This document shows positions 43,409 through 52,497 of a stretch of DNA of 64,000 nucleotides, one piece after another. Numbering within the stretch: the stretch's first letter is position 1; each line of letters opens with the position of its first letter. The stretch comes from Dysgonomonas sp. PH5-45 (GTDB lineage Bacteria > Bacteroidota > Bacteroidia > Bacteroidales > Dysgonomonadaceae), in NCBI RefSeq assembly GCF_029893235.1, contig NZ_JARXWE010000004.1, forward strand, positions 1-64,000, read 5' to 3'. A program made the position numbers and the translations under genes. A model generated the notes under the pieces. It did no database searches and had not been told where the DNA came from. It worked only from the letters and a program-made list of their open reading frames with translations.

Positions 43409-46369
43409 TTATTTTTTAAGTTCAGCTTGTTTTTTGTCTTGTTTTTTCTTTAGGAATTCGAAAGCTATTGGTGTAGCAATGAATACAGAAGAATAAGTAC
43501 CCAAGATTATACCTAACAACATTGCAAAGGCAAAACTTCTGATAGAATCTCCACCGAAGATAAAGATACAAATCAGCACAAGTACCGTACTTAAAGATGT
43601 ACTGATGGTACGTGTAAGGGTTGTATTCAACGAATCGTTTATATTAGCAGCAATATCGCGTGTTGGGAAGTCTCTACGGCGTTCACGAACACGGTCAAAG
43701 ATAACCACCTTATCGTGAATAGAGAACCCGATAACGGTAAGTATTGCGGCAATAAACGTCTGGTCTATCTCTAACGAGAATGGCATAAGCTTATGGAAGA
43801 ACGAATATGCAAATATTACTATTGCAGCATCGTGCGCCACAGCAATGATTGTTCCTACCGAGAAAGCAACGTCGCGGAAACGGAACAGGATGTACAATCC
43901 CATACACAAGATGGCAAGACCAACGGCTCCGTATGCTGCCGTTTTCATATCGTCGGCAACGCTCGGACCTACTTTTTGCGAACTTTGTATATAGTCATCT
44001 ATTGTTTTTCCCTGACCAATCAAACTTGCAAGAGCAATATTCATTTTACTTCTGATTTCGCTTTCCACACTCTCGTCGTTAGTATCATCAATACGGAAGT
44101 TAGTAGAGATACGAACCTGATTGCTCGAACCAATTGTTATAACACTTACGTTTGCTTCTCCGAACTGAGGTTTAAGCGCATCGGTTATATCTTCTGTGCT
44201 TACAGGTTTGTCAAAGCGGACAATGTAGTTACGTCCACCGGTGAAGTCGATACCACCATTCAAACCAAGTGTAAATACAGAAATAACACCTAATATTATT
44301 ATCGCAAGTGATGCTGCATAAGCTTTGCGGTGCAGATTCAAGAAGTTAATCTTGGTATCCATCAAGAAGTTTTGAAGCGGCTTGCTTGCGAATGTAAGGT
44401 TTTGGAATTTACCTTTCGAAAACGCATATTCATAAACTATACGAGTCATGAAGATTGCAGTAAAGAAAGAAGCCGAGATACCTATAATTTCAGTGATAGC
44501 GAAACCACGGATAGCTCCCGAACCGAAGTTATAAAGGATAAGTCCGGTGATGATAGATGTCAAGTTAGAGTCGAAAATTGCAGAGAACGCATGTTTGTAA
44601 CCATCGGCAACAGCTGTTTTCACATTCTTGCCTGCACGCAATTCTTCTTTTGTACGTTCGTATATCAATACATTAGCGTCCACAGCCATAGCCAAGGCCA
44701 ACACAAGCCCCGCCATACCCGGCAGAGTCATAACCGCCCGCAATGATGCCAAAATACCCAATGTGAAGAACAAGTTCAACAACAACGCGCAGTTAGCAAT
44801 CATACCCGGAATGAAACCGTAAACAAGGCACATGTAAAGCATCAGTACAATAAGTGCTATCACAAAAGAAATCAATCCTGCCTGAATAGCTTCTTCTCCG
44901 AGCGAAGGACCTACTATATCTTCCTGTACGATACGTACACCGGCTTTCATTTTACCCGATTTCAGAACGTTTTCCAAGTCTTTGGCTTCTTCAACCGTGA
45001 AGTGGCCTGTAATAGAAGAGTTACCTCCTTCTATCTTATTGTCTACGTTTGGCGCAGAATAAACATATCCGTCAAGAACGATAGCAATACTATGCCCTAT
45101 TTCAGCACCTGTGATGCTGGCCCATTTTTTTGCTCCGGCAGAGTTCATCTGCATGCTAACACCCCAACCTTTGTTTGGCACTTGGTCGGCTTTAGCCGAA
45201 ACAACAGCGTCTCCGTCTAATGCTGGTCCTTTTTTGGTTCCATCACCACGGAGAGAGTATAATTCGTAGAAAGTTTCTTTTTTAACGCCTTCGCGGTCTA
45301 CAGCCTTAAAGCCCCATGCAAACTTAAGGTCGATAGGATATGAATCCTTAAACTTAGCAAGTATGGTGTTTACTTCGGCTGTATCTTTTTTATCAACAAG
45401 TGCTACAACAGCTCCATAACCTTGCGATGCAAAATATTCGACCAAGCCTTTCGAGTAACCGATATTGTTGCTGCTATCGGCGGCAACTGCAGGAACTTCC
45501 GCAACAGCAGGCGCAGGCACTGCGGCACTATCGGTTGTGGCAACAGCAGCAGAATCTGGTGTAGCTGCAACCGGAGCAGTTTTTTCACCCTTTTTGGCAA
45601 TAGCCAGATATTCTATACTTTTAGTATTTACTTCCGACAAGAAAGAGCCAATCTCTTGAGTTGTGTATGTACGCCAAAACTCAAGGTTTGCATTTCCTTG
45701 AAGAAGCTTCTTAACACGCTCCGGTTCTTTAATACCAGGAAGCTCAATCTGGATACGGTCGGCCCTACCGGGCAACTTCTGAATATTAGGAGCAACAACA
45801 CCAAAACGGTCGATACGTGTACCCAATACCTGGAACGAATTGTCGGCAGCGCTTTCTATCTCTTTGTTAAGAACATCTCTTACTTTGGAGTTATCGTCGG
45901 TCGATTTAATTTGGTCTTTCAGCGATCCGTTACTAAAAATATCGGCCAATTTAGCAGATTTGTTGATAGCCTCATATTTTTCAACAAAAAGAGACACGAA
46001 GTCTTTGTTCGTTCCCTTGGTGTTTTCGTCGATTGCCTGTTTAAGAGCCTGATCGAATTGAGGGTCGTCGGTGTTAGCCAGTGTTCTGATTACCGCAGCC
46101 GCGTCAACCTCAAGGAGAACTGTCATCCCGCCTTTGAGGTCAAGCCCTAAACCGATTTCTCTTTCGCGACAGTCTTTTAGGGTATAGCCCAACCATACAT
46201 TTGTAGTAGCAAGAGAATCAAGATACTGATACTCGAGCTCGTAATCTCCGTTTGCATATTCTATCGCTTCTTTTTCATAATATCTTGTTACAAACGAAAA
46301 AGACAGATAGTAACAACATACCAAAGTCAATAGAACGGCAAAAACTTTTACAAATCCTTTGTTTTGCAT
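43409..46369 (-). CDS. secDF: fused SecD-SecF translocase subunit
   Basis: The 986-residue membrane protein uses the proton gradient to pull preproteins through SecYEG. SecD part: GLGLDLKGGMTVLLEVD (D1), DRFGVVAPNIQKLPGRADRIQIELPG region and NSSITGHFTVEEAKDLENVLKSGKM (pieces seen), then six membrane segments with GMAGLVLALAMAVDANVLIYERTKEE. SecF part from about 680: GLNGGIDFTGGRNYIVRF and IAAILTVIGFSIHDKVVIFDRVRE. SecD and SecF being joined is usual in Bacteroidota. An Ala/Val/Pro-rich low-complexity insert lies at about residues 255-300 within the periplasmic P1 domain. Confidence 0.97.
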   Translation of the reverse strand: MQNKGFVKVFAVLLTLVCCYYLSFSFVTRYYEKEAIEYANGDYELEYQYLDSLATTNVWLGYTLKDCREREIGLGLDLKGGMTVLLEVDAAAVIRTLANTDDPQFDQALKQAIDENTKGTNKDFVSLFVEKYEAINKSAKLADIFSNGSLKDQIKSTDDNSKVRDVLNKEIESAADNSFQVLGTRIDRFGVVAPNIQKLPGRADRIQIELPGIKEPERVKKLLQGNANLEFWRTYTTQEIGSFLSEVNTKSIEYLAIAKKGEKTAPVAATPDSAAVATTDSAAVPAPAVAEVPAVAADSSNNIGYSKGLVEYFASQGYGAVVALVDKKDTAEVNTILAKFKDSYPIDLKFAWGFKAVDREGVKKETFYELYSLRGDGTKKGPALDGDAVVSAKADQVPNKGWGVSMQMNSAGAKKWASITGAEIGHSIAIVLDGYVYSAPNVDNKIEGGNSSITGHFTVEEAKDLENVLKSGKMKAGVRIVQEDIVGPSLGEEAIQAGLISFVIALIVLMLYMCLVYGFIPGMIANCALLLNLFFTLGILASLRAVMTLPGMAGLVLALAMAVDANVLIYERTKEELRAGKNVKTAVADGYKHAFSAIFDSNLTSIITGLILYNFGSGAIRGFAITEIIGISASFFTAIFMTRIVYEYAFSKGKFQNLTFASKPLQNFLMDTKINFLNLHRKAYAASLAIIILGVISVFTLGLNGGIDFTGGRNYIVRFDKPVSTEDITDALKPQFGEANVSVITIGSSNQVRISTNFRIDDTNDESVESEIRSKMNIALASLIGQGKTIDDYIQSSQKVGPSVADDMKTAAYGAVGLAILCMGLYILFRFRDVAFSVGTIIAVAHDAAIVIFAYSFFHKLMPFSLEIDQTFIAAILTVIGFSIHDKVVIFDRVRERRRDFPTRDIAANINDSLNTTLTRTISTSLSTVLVLICIFIFGGDSIRSFAFAMLLGIILGTYSSVFIATPIAFEFLKKKQDKKQAELKK

Positions 46370-46685
46370 GTTTTAAATTTACTTAATTATTTTTGATTAT
46401 TTTAATTTATTCTTTGTTCTGATTGCATAATTTGTGCTTAAACGCACCTTTAAGCGTGCAAATATAATCTTTTTATTCTTTTTGTAGGTTAAAATCACCC
46501 ATTAATTTACCATCCTTGCAACATGATATTTTCAGTTCGCTACAAACCGGTTTATTACAAACACGTTCTTAAATTGTGAATGTTGGTGTTGAGTGAAATA
46601 AATGTTAAAACAGATTATAGTCTATAATTTATCGTTACCTTTGTGTTCGGTAATAAAAATATATTTGTTTTAGATATTTTAAATT
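46370..46685. promoter_or_regulatory. divergent promoter region secDF / DUF1573 gene
   Basis: The 316-base gap carries a TATATTTG box toward secDF (46459-46466, minus) and a TACCTTTG box toward the DUF1573 gene (46636-46643, plus). I see no RNA gene or reading frame in it. Confidence 0.55.
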
Positions 46686-47072
46686 ATGAAAAAGTTATCT
46701 TTAATATTAGTATCGCTTTTCTTGTGTGTCGCTTTTGCTAACGCGCAAGATAAAGTGGCAGCCAAATTCGACAAAAACGTTCATGATTTTGGAAAAGTAG
46801 CAGAAGAGGCCGGGCAGGTTACAAGCGAATTTACCTTCACGAATATAGGTAAAGCCCCGTTGCTTATCCAGAGAGTTGCGGTATCTTGCGGATGCACAAC
46901 AACATCATACACAAAAGAGCCTGTGCTTCCGGGTAAAAAAGGTTCTATCAAAATTTCTTACTCAACAACAGGCCGGGTAGGGTCGTTCAATAAAACAACA
47001 ACGGTCTTTACTAATGTGCCCGACTCTACATTCAGATTGGTTATAAAAGGAGAGGTTCTTCCAAAGAAATAA
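46686..47072 (+). CDS. DUF1573 exported protein
   Basis: The 128-residue product has a signal peptide ending AFANA and one DUF1573 (ASPM/SPD-2/Hydin-like Ig) domain: HDFGKVAEEAGQVTSEFTFTN (in two parts), VAVSCGCTTTSYTKEPVLPGKKGSI. The CGC motif is family-typical. Such proteins are abundant in Bacteroidota; function unknown, probably periplasmic. A hairpin terminator follows. Confidence 0.92.
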   Translation: MKKLSLILVSLFLCVAFANAQDKVAAKFDKNVHDFGKVAEEAGQVTSEFTFTNIGKAPLLIQRVAVSCGCTTTSYTKEPVLPGKKGSIKISYSTTGRVGSFNKTTTVFTNVPDSTFRLVIKGEVLPKK

Positions 47073-47101
47073 GCAGAAGAATTTCTTTTACTCGATATAG
47101 G

Positions 47102-47140
47102 AAAACCGGATTGGATTTTAAATTTCAATCCGGCTTTTTT
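47102..47140 (+). terminator. terminator after the DUF1573 gene
   Basis: CCGGATTG (47106-47113) pairs with CAATCCGG (47126-47133), followed by CTTTTTTT. Confidence 0.8.
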
Positions 47141-47204
47141 TATACTATATTTGTAAGGAGTTTTATATATTTATTTTTATATCAAAATTATACAACAAAT
47201 TTGT

Positions 47205-48326
47205 ATGAATACATCAGGCTTGGACGAACACCACCATATAGAAAACGGTTCCGAATTTGAATCTTTGCAAGTAAATAAAGGAGTTGCAGAACAACCTATC
47301 GTAAACCCTTACCTGAAAGATTTCAGCCGTTTTAAGAGAAAAACTTATACAGCTTCCGACTTTGTGGAAGGTATCCTGAAAGGCGATATAGCATTGCTGA
47401 GTCAGGCTGTGACATTGATAGAAAGCATAAAGCCCGAACATCAGTCTGTGGCTCAAGAGGTAATAGAAAAATGTTTGCCTTATTCGGGAAACTCGATACG
47501 TGTGGGCATAACCGGTGTTCCGGGTGCAGGCAAAAGTACATCGATAGACGCCTTTGGCATGAATATTCTGAACGAAGGGTGCAAGTTGGCTGTACTGGCC
47601 ATCGACCCATCGAGCGAAGTATCGAAAGGCAGTATCTTGGGCGATAAAACACGTATGGAAAGGCTGAGCGTCGCTCAGAATGCTTTCATACGCCCTTCGC
47701 CATCGGCCGGTTCGTTAGGAGGCGTTGCCCGCAAAACCCGTGAATCGATAGTGCTTTGCGAGGCGGCTGGCTTCGACCGTATTATAATAGAAACAGTAGG
47801 TGTAGGCCAGTCTGAAACCGCTGTACACTCGATGGTCGATTTTTTTCTGCTCATTCAGCTTGCCGGAACAGGCGACGAGTTGCAGGGGATCAAACGGGGT
47901 ATAATGGAAATGGCCGACGGCATCGTCATCAACAAAGCCGACGGAAACAACATAGACAAGGCCAATCTGGCAAAATCGCATTTCGAAAATGCCTTGCACC
48001 TTTTCCCATTGCCCGAATCGGGCTGGGCTCCCAAGGTTTTAACTTATTCGGGTTACTACGAGTTAGGGATAAAAGAAGTTTGGCAAATGATAGACGATTA
48101 CATCCGGTTTGTAAAAGATAATGGCTACTTCGAATACCGAAGGAACGAACAGTCTAAATATTGGATGTACGAAACCATAAACGAACGCTTGAAATCTAAT
48201 TTCTACAATGACGAGAAAGTACAAGCCGAATTGAAAAAAAGCGAAGAATTGATCCTCAACTCACAACTCAGTTCGTTTGTAGCAGCACAGCATGTCATGG
48301 ATATTTATCTGAATGAAAGAAAGTAG
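47205..48326 (+). CDS. meaB: methylmalonyl-CoA mutase-associated GTPase MeaB
   Basis: The 373-residue G3E-class GTPase protects and reloads B12-dependent methylmalonyl-CoA mutase. Motifs: GITGVPGAGKSTSIDAFG (P-loop), LAIDPSSEVSKGSILGDKTRM, FIRPSPSAGSLGGVARKT, IIIETVGVGQSE and the NKAD guanine-specificity motif (VINKADG). It has a longer N-terminal arm than most (about 45 residues before the first helix). The mutase genes are not in the window. TATATTTG lies at 47146-47153. Confidence 0.96.
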   Translation: MNTSGLDEHHHIENGSEFESLQVNKGVAEQPIVNPYLKDFSRFKRKTYTASDFVEGILKGDIALLSQAVTLIESIKPEHQSVAQEVIEKCLPYSGNSIRVGITGVPGAGKSTSIDAFGMNILNEGCKLAVLAIDPSSEVSKGSILGDKTRMERLSVAQNAFIRPSPSAGSLGGVARKTRESIVLCEAAGFDRIIIETVGVGQSETAVHSMVDFFLLIQLAGTGDELQGIKRGIMEMADGIVINKADGNNIDKANLAKSHFENALHLFPLPESGWAPKVLTYSGYYELGIKEVWQMIDDYIRFVKDNGYFEYRRNEQSKYWMYETINERLKSNFYNDEKVQAELKKSEELILNSQLSSFVAAQHVMDIYLNERK

Positions 48327-48386
48327 AACTTATTTGGTAAGTAAGATGTTTAAACGTTAGTAGTAAGCCAAAATAATGAATCTGTT

Positions 48387-49343
48387 ATGGAAAAACCATA
48401 TGCCATAGGTATTGATATAGGAGGAACAAACACTGTATTTGGTGTTGTTGACAAAAGAGGCCATATCATCGGGAAAAACGCCATAAAAACCTCATTGTAT
48501 CCCGAAGCAAACGATTATGCCGATTATCTGGCAAAATCATTGGACGAGATAATAAATACGGTTGGCGGCAAGCAGTATATAAAAGGTATTGGCATCGGGG
48601 CGCCCAATGGGAATTATTTTTCGGGCTGCATCGAATTGCCTCCAAATCTGCCATGGAAGGGAGTGATTCCGATGGCACAAATGCTGACAGACAGGCTGAA
48701 CCTCCCTGTTTCGCTGACAAACGACGCAAATGCGGCGGCAATAGGTGAAATGACTTATGGAGCGGCTCGCGGCATGAAAGACTTTATTGTCATTACCCTC
48801 GGCACAGGTGTTGGCGGGGGCATTGTTGCTAACGGACAGCTAATATACGGGCACGATGGCTTTGCCGGAGAATTGGGGCATATCACTATCCATAAGAACG
48901 GACGCACTTGTGGTTGTGGACGCAAAGGCTGTCTCGAAACCTACGCATCGGCTACGGGCGTTGCGCGCACAGCCAGAGAATTTTTAACCGAACGTGCCGA
49001 CACCAGTGTTTTGCGTGATCTGGAAAACATAACATCAGAAAATGTTTATAACGCAGCCATTGCAGGAGATGCTTTGGCGCAGGAAGTGTTTGCATATACA
49101 GGACAGATTTTGGGTGAAGCCTTTGCCAATTTTATCGCTTTTTCGAGTCCCGAAGCAATTATTCTGTTTGGCGGACTCACCAAAGCAGGCGCTCTCATCA
49201 TGAATCCTGTAAAAGAGTCCATGGAAAACAATGTTATGAATATCTATAAAGGTAAAACAAAACTCTTAGTTTCCGAATTGAAAGAAAGTGACGCTGCCAT
49301 ATTAGGAGCCAGCGCTTTGGGTTGGGAAATAAAAGAATTCTGA
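48387..49343 (+). CDS. ROK-family glucokinase
   Basis: The 318-residue sugar kinase has the phosphate motif GIDIGGTNTVFGVVD, the catalytic LTNDANAAAIGEMTYG, GTGVGGGIVANG, ELGHITIH and the zinc motif CGCGRKGCLETYAS. ROK kinases of this length in Bacteroidota are mostly glucokinases; substrate cannot be fixed from sequence. It follows meaB by 60 bases and converges on nadE with only 15 bases between. Confidence 0.92.
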   Translation: MEKPYAIGIDIGGTNTVFGVVDKRGHIIGKNAIKTSLYPEANDYADYLAKSLDEIINTVGGKQYIKGIGIGAPNGNYFSGCIELPPNLPWKGVIPMAQMLTDRLNLPVSLTNDANAAAIGEMTYGAARGMKDFIVITLGTGVGGGIVANGQLIYGHDGFAGELGHITIHKNGRTCGCGRKGCLETYASATGVARTAREFLTERADTSVLRDLENITSENVYNAAIAGDALAQEVFAYTGQILGEAFANFIAFSSPEAIILFGGLTKAGALIMNPVKESMENNVMNIYKGKTKLLVSELKESDAAILGASALGWEIKEF

Positions 49344-49358
49344 AGGTGTTAAGTCCTT

Positions 49359-51287
49359 TTACAGCCCTTCCAACTGCGTTAACCACAAAGCGGCCGAAGC
49401 ATCGCTACCCATTCGCCAATCGCCTCTGGGCGATAAGTTGATAGAACCCACTTTAGGCCCATCGGGCATGCACGAACGTTTAAACTGTTGTGAGAAAAAC
49501 CGGCGGTAAAAAATCTTTAGCCACTTCAAAATAACTTCGTTTTCGTATTCCCCAACAAAGGTATTACATGCCAGAAAATAAATTTTCTTAGGTTCAAAAC
49601 CGAAACGAAGCATGTTATACAGGAAAAAATCGTGCAAAACGTAAGGACCTACCATATCTTCCGTTATTTGTAGTATTTCTCCGTTTTTACCCGCAGGGAG
49701 GAGTTCGGGGCTTACAGGAGTATCAAGTATATCTTGCAATATGGCTCCGGAGGTTTCGTCCAATTGCGTTTCCGAAATCCAGCTCACAAGTGTTTTAACA
49801 AGAGTTTTAGGTACACCTGTGTTTACGGCATACATCGACATATGGTCTCCATTGTAGGTACACCAACCGAGAGCAAGTTCCGACAAATCGCCCGTACCTA
49901 TAACCAAGCCGTTCACTTTGTTGGCATAATCCATCAATATCTGGGTACGCTCGCGGGCTTGCGAATTTTCGTATGTCGTATCACGCACATCTTCGCTGTG
50001 GTCTATATCTTTGAAATGCTGGCGCACGGCATCCGCTATCGGTATTTCGATTGTAGTTACACCCAACGATTCCATCAACGACAGGGCATTCTGGTACGTA
50101 CGGTCGGTAGTACCGAATCCGGGCATTGTTATGCCATAGATATTCCGGCGGTCGATGTGCAGCTTATCGCAAGCTTTAGCCATAACCAAGAGAGCCAAAG
50201 TAGAATCCAATCCGCCCGAAACACCTACCACCATAGTGTTGCAGCCTGTATGCAACAATCGTTTGGCCAAGCCACCTACTTGAATCGAAAATATTTCGGT
50301 ACACGCTTCATCCCTGCTTTCGGGCGAAGGAACAAAAGGTGTGGGATTGGCTCTGTGGTTCGGAACGATATCTTTTACTCCGTTCTCAATCTGAATAGTC
50401 CGGTATTCAACCGCGTTCAGATGTTTATATTCGGATGTGGTGAACGACTTATTTTTTAACCTTTCGCCACGCAGTTTATCCACATCTACATCACCAATCA
50501 ACAATTGGTTATTGAACGAAAAGCGTTCGCCCTCGGCTACGATTTCACCGCTTTCGGCAACGAAACTGCTGCCCGAAAAAACAAGGTCGGTTGTAGATTC
50601 ACCGTTTCCGGCCGAAGCATAAACATACCCACTCATGCAGCGTGCCGACTGTTGGGCAATCAGAACCTTGCGGTAGGCTTGCTTACCTACCGTATCGGGA
50701 CTGGCCGACAGATTGAACACGACCTCCGCCCCATTCAGAGCATGGAGGCTCGATGGTGGAATAGCAGTCCAAAGGTCTTCGCAAAGTTCTATAGCAAAAC
50801 AGAAGTCAGTTGTTTTAAACAGCAGATCAGTGCCGATAGGTACTTGCTGCCCACAAATGCTTACCTCTGTTTGTTTCAACTCGCCTGAGGACGCGAACCA
50901 GCGTTTTTCGTAAAACTCGTTATTGTTTGGCATAAAGGTTTTAGGCGTGATGCCCAATATTTTACCTTTATGAACAACAACCCCAACATTATACAGACGG
51001 CCGGCTACCGCCAAGGGCATCCCCAGAATAGATATAATATTGAGGTTGTTCGTTGCTTTGCATATCCTGTTCAGAGAATTTACGGATTCATCGAGCAAAA
51101 GGTGTTGGCAGAACAAATCCTGTGCCGTGTATCCCGTTATACATGTTTCAGGAAACACAACAACCGATACGCTTTGCTTTTCGGCATCAGCAATGACGTT
51201 CAGTATTTCACCTGTGTTATAATCGCAGTCGGCCACCCGTAAAGCAGGCGAAGCTGCAGCAACTCGAACAAATCCGTAATTATTCAT
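49359..51287 (-). CDS. nadE: glutamine-dependent NAD+ synthetase
   Basis: The 642-residue enzyme makes NAD+ from nicotinate adenine dinucleotide. The N-terminal nitrilase-type glutaminase shows the Glu-Lys-Cys triad in VVFPETCITGY, ITPKTFMPNNNEFYE and FAIELCEDLW. The C-terminal synthetase shows the PP-loop GVSGGLDSTLALL, DLSELALGWCTYNGDHMSMYAVN (parts) and FKRSCMPDGPKVG. Both parts are complete. It heads a minus-strand series downstream of ridA, rlmB and recN. Confidence 0.97.
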   Translation of the reverse strand: MNNYGFVRVAAASPALRVADCDYNTGEILNVIADAEKQSVSVVVFPETCITGYTAQDLFCQHLLLDESVNSLNRICKATNNLNIISILGMPLAVAGRLYNVGVVVHKGKILGITPKTFMPNNNEFYEKRWFASSGELKQTEVSICGQQVPIGTDLLFKTTDFCFAIELCEDLWTAIPPSSLHALNGAEVVFNLSASPDTVGKQAYRKVLIAQQSARCMSGYVYASAGNGESTTDLVFSGSSFVAESGEIVAEGERFSFNNQLLIGDVDVDKLRGERLKNKSFTTSEYKHLNAVEYRTIQIENGVKDIVPNHRANPTPFVPSPESRDEACTEIFSIQVGGLAKRLLHTGCNTMVVGVSGGLDSTLALLVMAKACDKLHIDRRNIYGITMPGFGTTDRTYQNALSLMESLGVTTIEIPIADAVRQHFKDIDHSEDVRDTTYENSQARERTQILMDYANKVNGLVIGTGDLSELALGWCTYNGDHMSMYAVNTGVPKTLVKTLVSWISETQLDETSGAILQDILDTPVSPELLPAGKNGEILQITEDMVGPYVLHDFFLYNMLRFGFEPKKIYFLACNTFVGEYENEVILKWLKIFYRRFFSQQFKRSCMPDGPKVGSINLSPRGDWRMGSDASAALWLTQLEGL

Positions 51288-51311
51288 CGAACAAGAATTT
51301 TTTTAAGTTTA

Positions 51312-51689
51312 TTATCTGGCAGCGATAACTTCAATCTCTACCAAAGCGTTTTTAGGAAGCGTTTTCACTGCGAAAGCCGAACGCGCAGGGAAAGTTTCGC
51401 CAAACTGAGCGGCATATACTTCGTTCATTCCGGCAAAGTCTGCCATGTCAGAAAGAAGAACCAAAGTTTTCACGATATTATCGGTAGTCAAGCCTGCTTC
51501 TGCAAGGATAGCCTTGATGTTTTTGAACGATTGCTCTGTTTGCTCTTTCACTCCGCCTGCAGGAAATTCGCCTGTTGCAGGGTCTATTGGCAATTGGCCT
51601 GAAATGTAAATAAATCCGTTAACTTCCACAGCCTGACTGTAAGGTCCGATAGCTGCCGGAGCAGCATTTGTTGCGATAATCTTTTTCAT
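51312..51689 (-). CDS. ridA: RidA family enamine/imine deaminase
   Basis: The 125-residue product has all family motifs: TNAAPAAIGPYSQAVEVNGFIYISGQLPIDPATGE (in parts), EQSFKNIKAIL, NIVKTLVLLSDMADF, and the catalytic Arg in PARSAFAVKTLPKNALVEIEVIA. It clears reactive 2-aminoacrylate-type intermediates from PLP enzymes. It starts 45 bases after the rlmB stop and is followed by nadE after 24 bases. Confidence 0.96.
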   Translation of the reverse strand: MKKIIATNAAPAAIGPYSQAVEVNGFIYISGQLPIDPATGEFPAGGVKEQTEQSFKNIKAILAEAGLTTDNIVKTLVLLSDMADFAGMNEVYAAQFGETFPARSAFAVKTLPKNALVEIEVIAAR

Positions 51690-51734
51690 TTTTATTAATT
51701 TTTTAAGTTTGAGTATAATTTATGTTTATAAAGT

Positions 51735-52472
51735 TTACAATCCTTTTTGGCGGACAACCTCGTAGATAAGTATACCTGCCGCTACCGAAACGTTGAGCGA
51801 CTCGATAGTCCCGAACTGGGGTATTTTCACCAGATTATCGCAAATACGTATGTTCTCGTTCGACACACCTACATCTTCGGCTCCCATCACGATGGCAACA
51901 GGCCCCGTATAGTCTGCTTCCGTGTAAAACTCACTGGCATGCTCGGTTGCGGCAACCACTTTCACACCGCAGTCTTTCAAGAAACGGATGGCTTCGGTAA
52001 GGTTCTGTTCCTTACACACAGGAATCTTCATCAATGCTCCTGCCGAGGTTTTAACCGCGTCGGCATTCACCGTAACGCTGCCACGGGCGGGAATAACGAT
52101 GGCATCGACCCCTGCAACCTCGCACGTACGGGCTATTGCTCCAAAGTTACGAACATCGGTCAACCCATCCAAAACAAGAATGAATGGATTTTTGCCTTGC
52201 TCGTACAAAAAAGGTATGATATCTTCTATCCGCTCGTATGTGATGGCCGAAAGAAAAGCTATCACCCCCTGATGGTTTTTGCGGGTATAGCGGTCTATAC
52301 GCTCCACAGGAACCCTTTGCATGGGTATATCATTGGCCTTGAGTACGGTTGTCAGTTCCTTGTATAAGTCGCCTTGCAATTCGCGCTTAACTATCACTTT
52401 ATCTATTTCTTTTCCGGCCTCTATGGCTTCGATAACGGCCCGGATGCCAAAAATCATTTCCTTTTCTTTCAT
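51735..52472 (-). CDS. rlmB: 23S rRNA 2'-O-methyltransferase RlmB/TrmH family
   Basis: The 245-residue SPOUT methyltransferase has an N-terminal L30-like substrate-binding domain (FGIRAVIEAIEAGKEID, NHQGVIAFLS). The knotted catalytic domain shows LDGLTDVRNFGAIARTCEVAGV, AIVMGAEDVGV and LVKIPQFGTIESLNVSVAAGI. The likely target is G2251 of 23S rRNA by family analogy. Confidence 0.93.
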   Translation of the reverse strand: MKEKEMIFGIRAVIEAIEAGKEIDKVIVKRELQGDLYKELTTVLKANDIPMQRVPVERIDRYTRKNHQGVIAFLSAITYERIEDIIPFLYEQGKNPFILVLDGLTDVRNFGAIARTCEVAGVDAIVIPARGSVTVNADAVKTSAGALMKIPVCKEQNLTEAIRFLKDCGVKVVAATEHASEFYTEADYTGPVAIVMGAEDVGVSNENIRICDNLVKIPQFGTIESLNVSVAAGILIYEVVRQKGL

Positions 52473-52497
52473 TCAGATTTATTATATATCGGTGTTT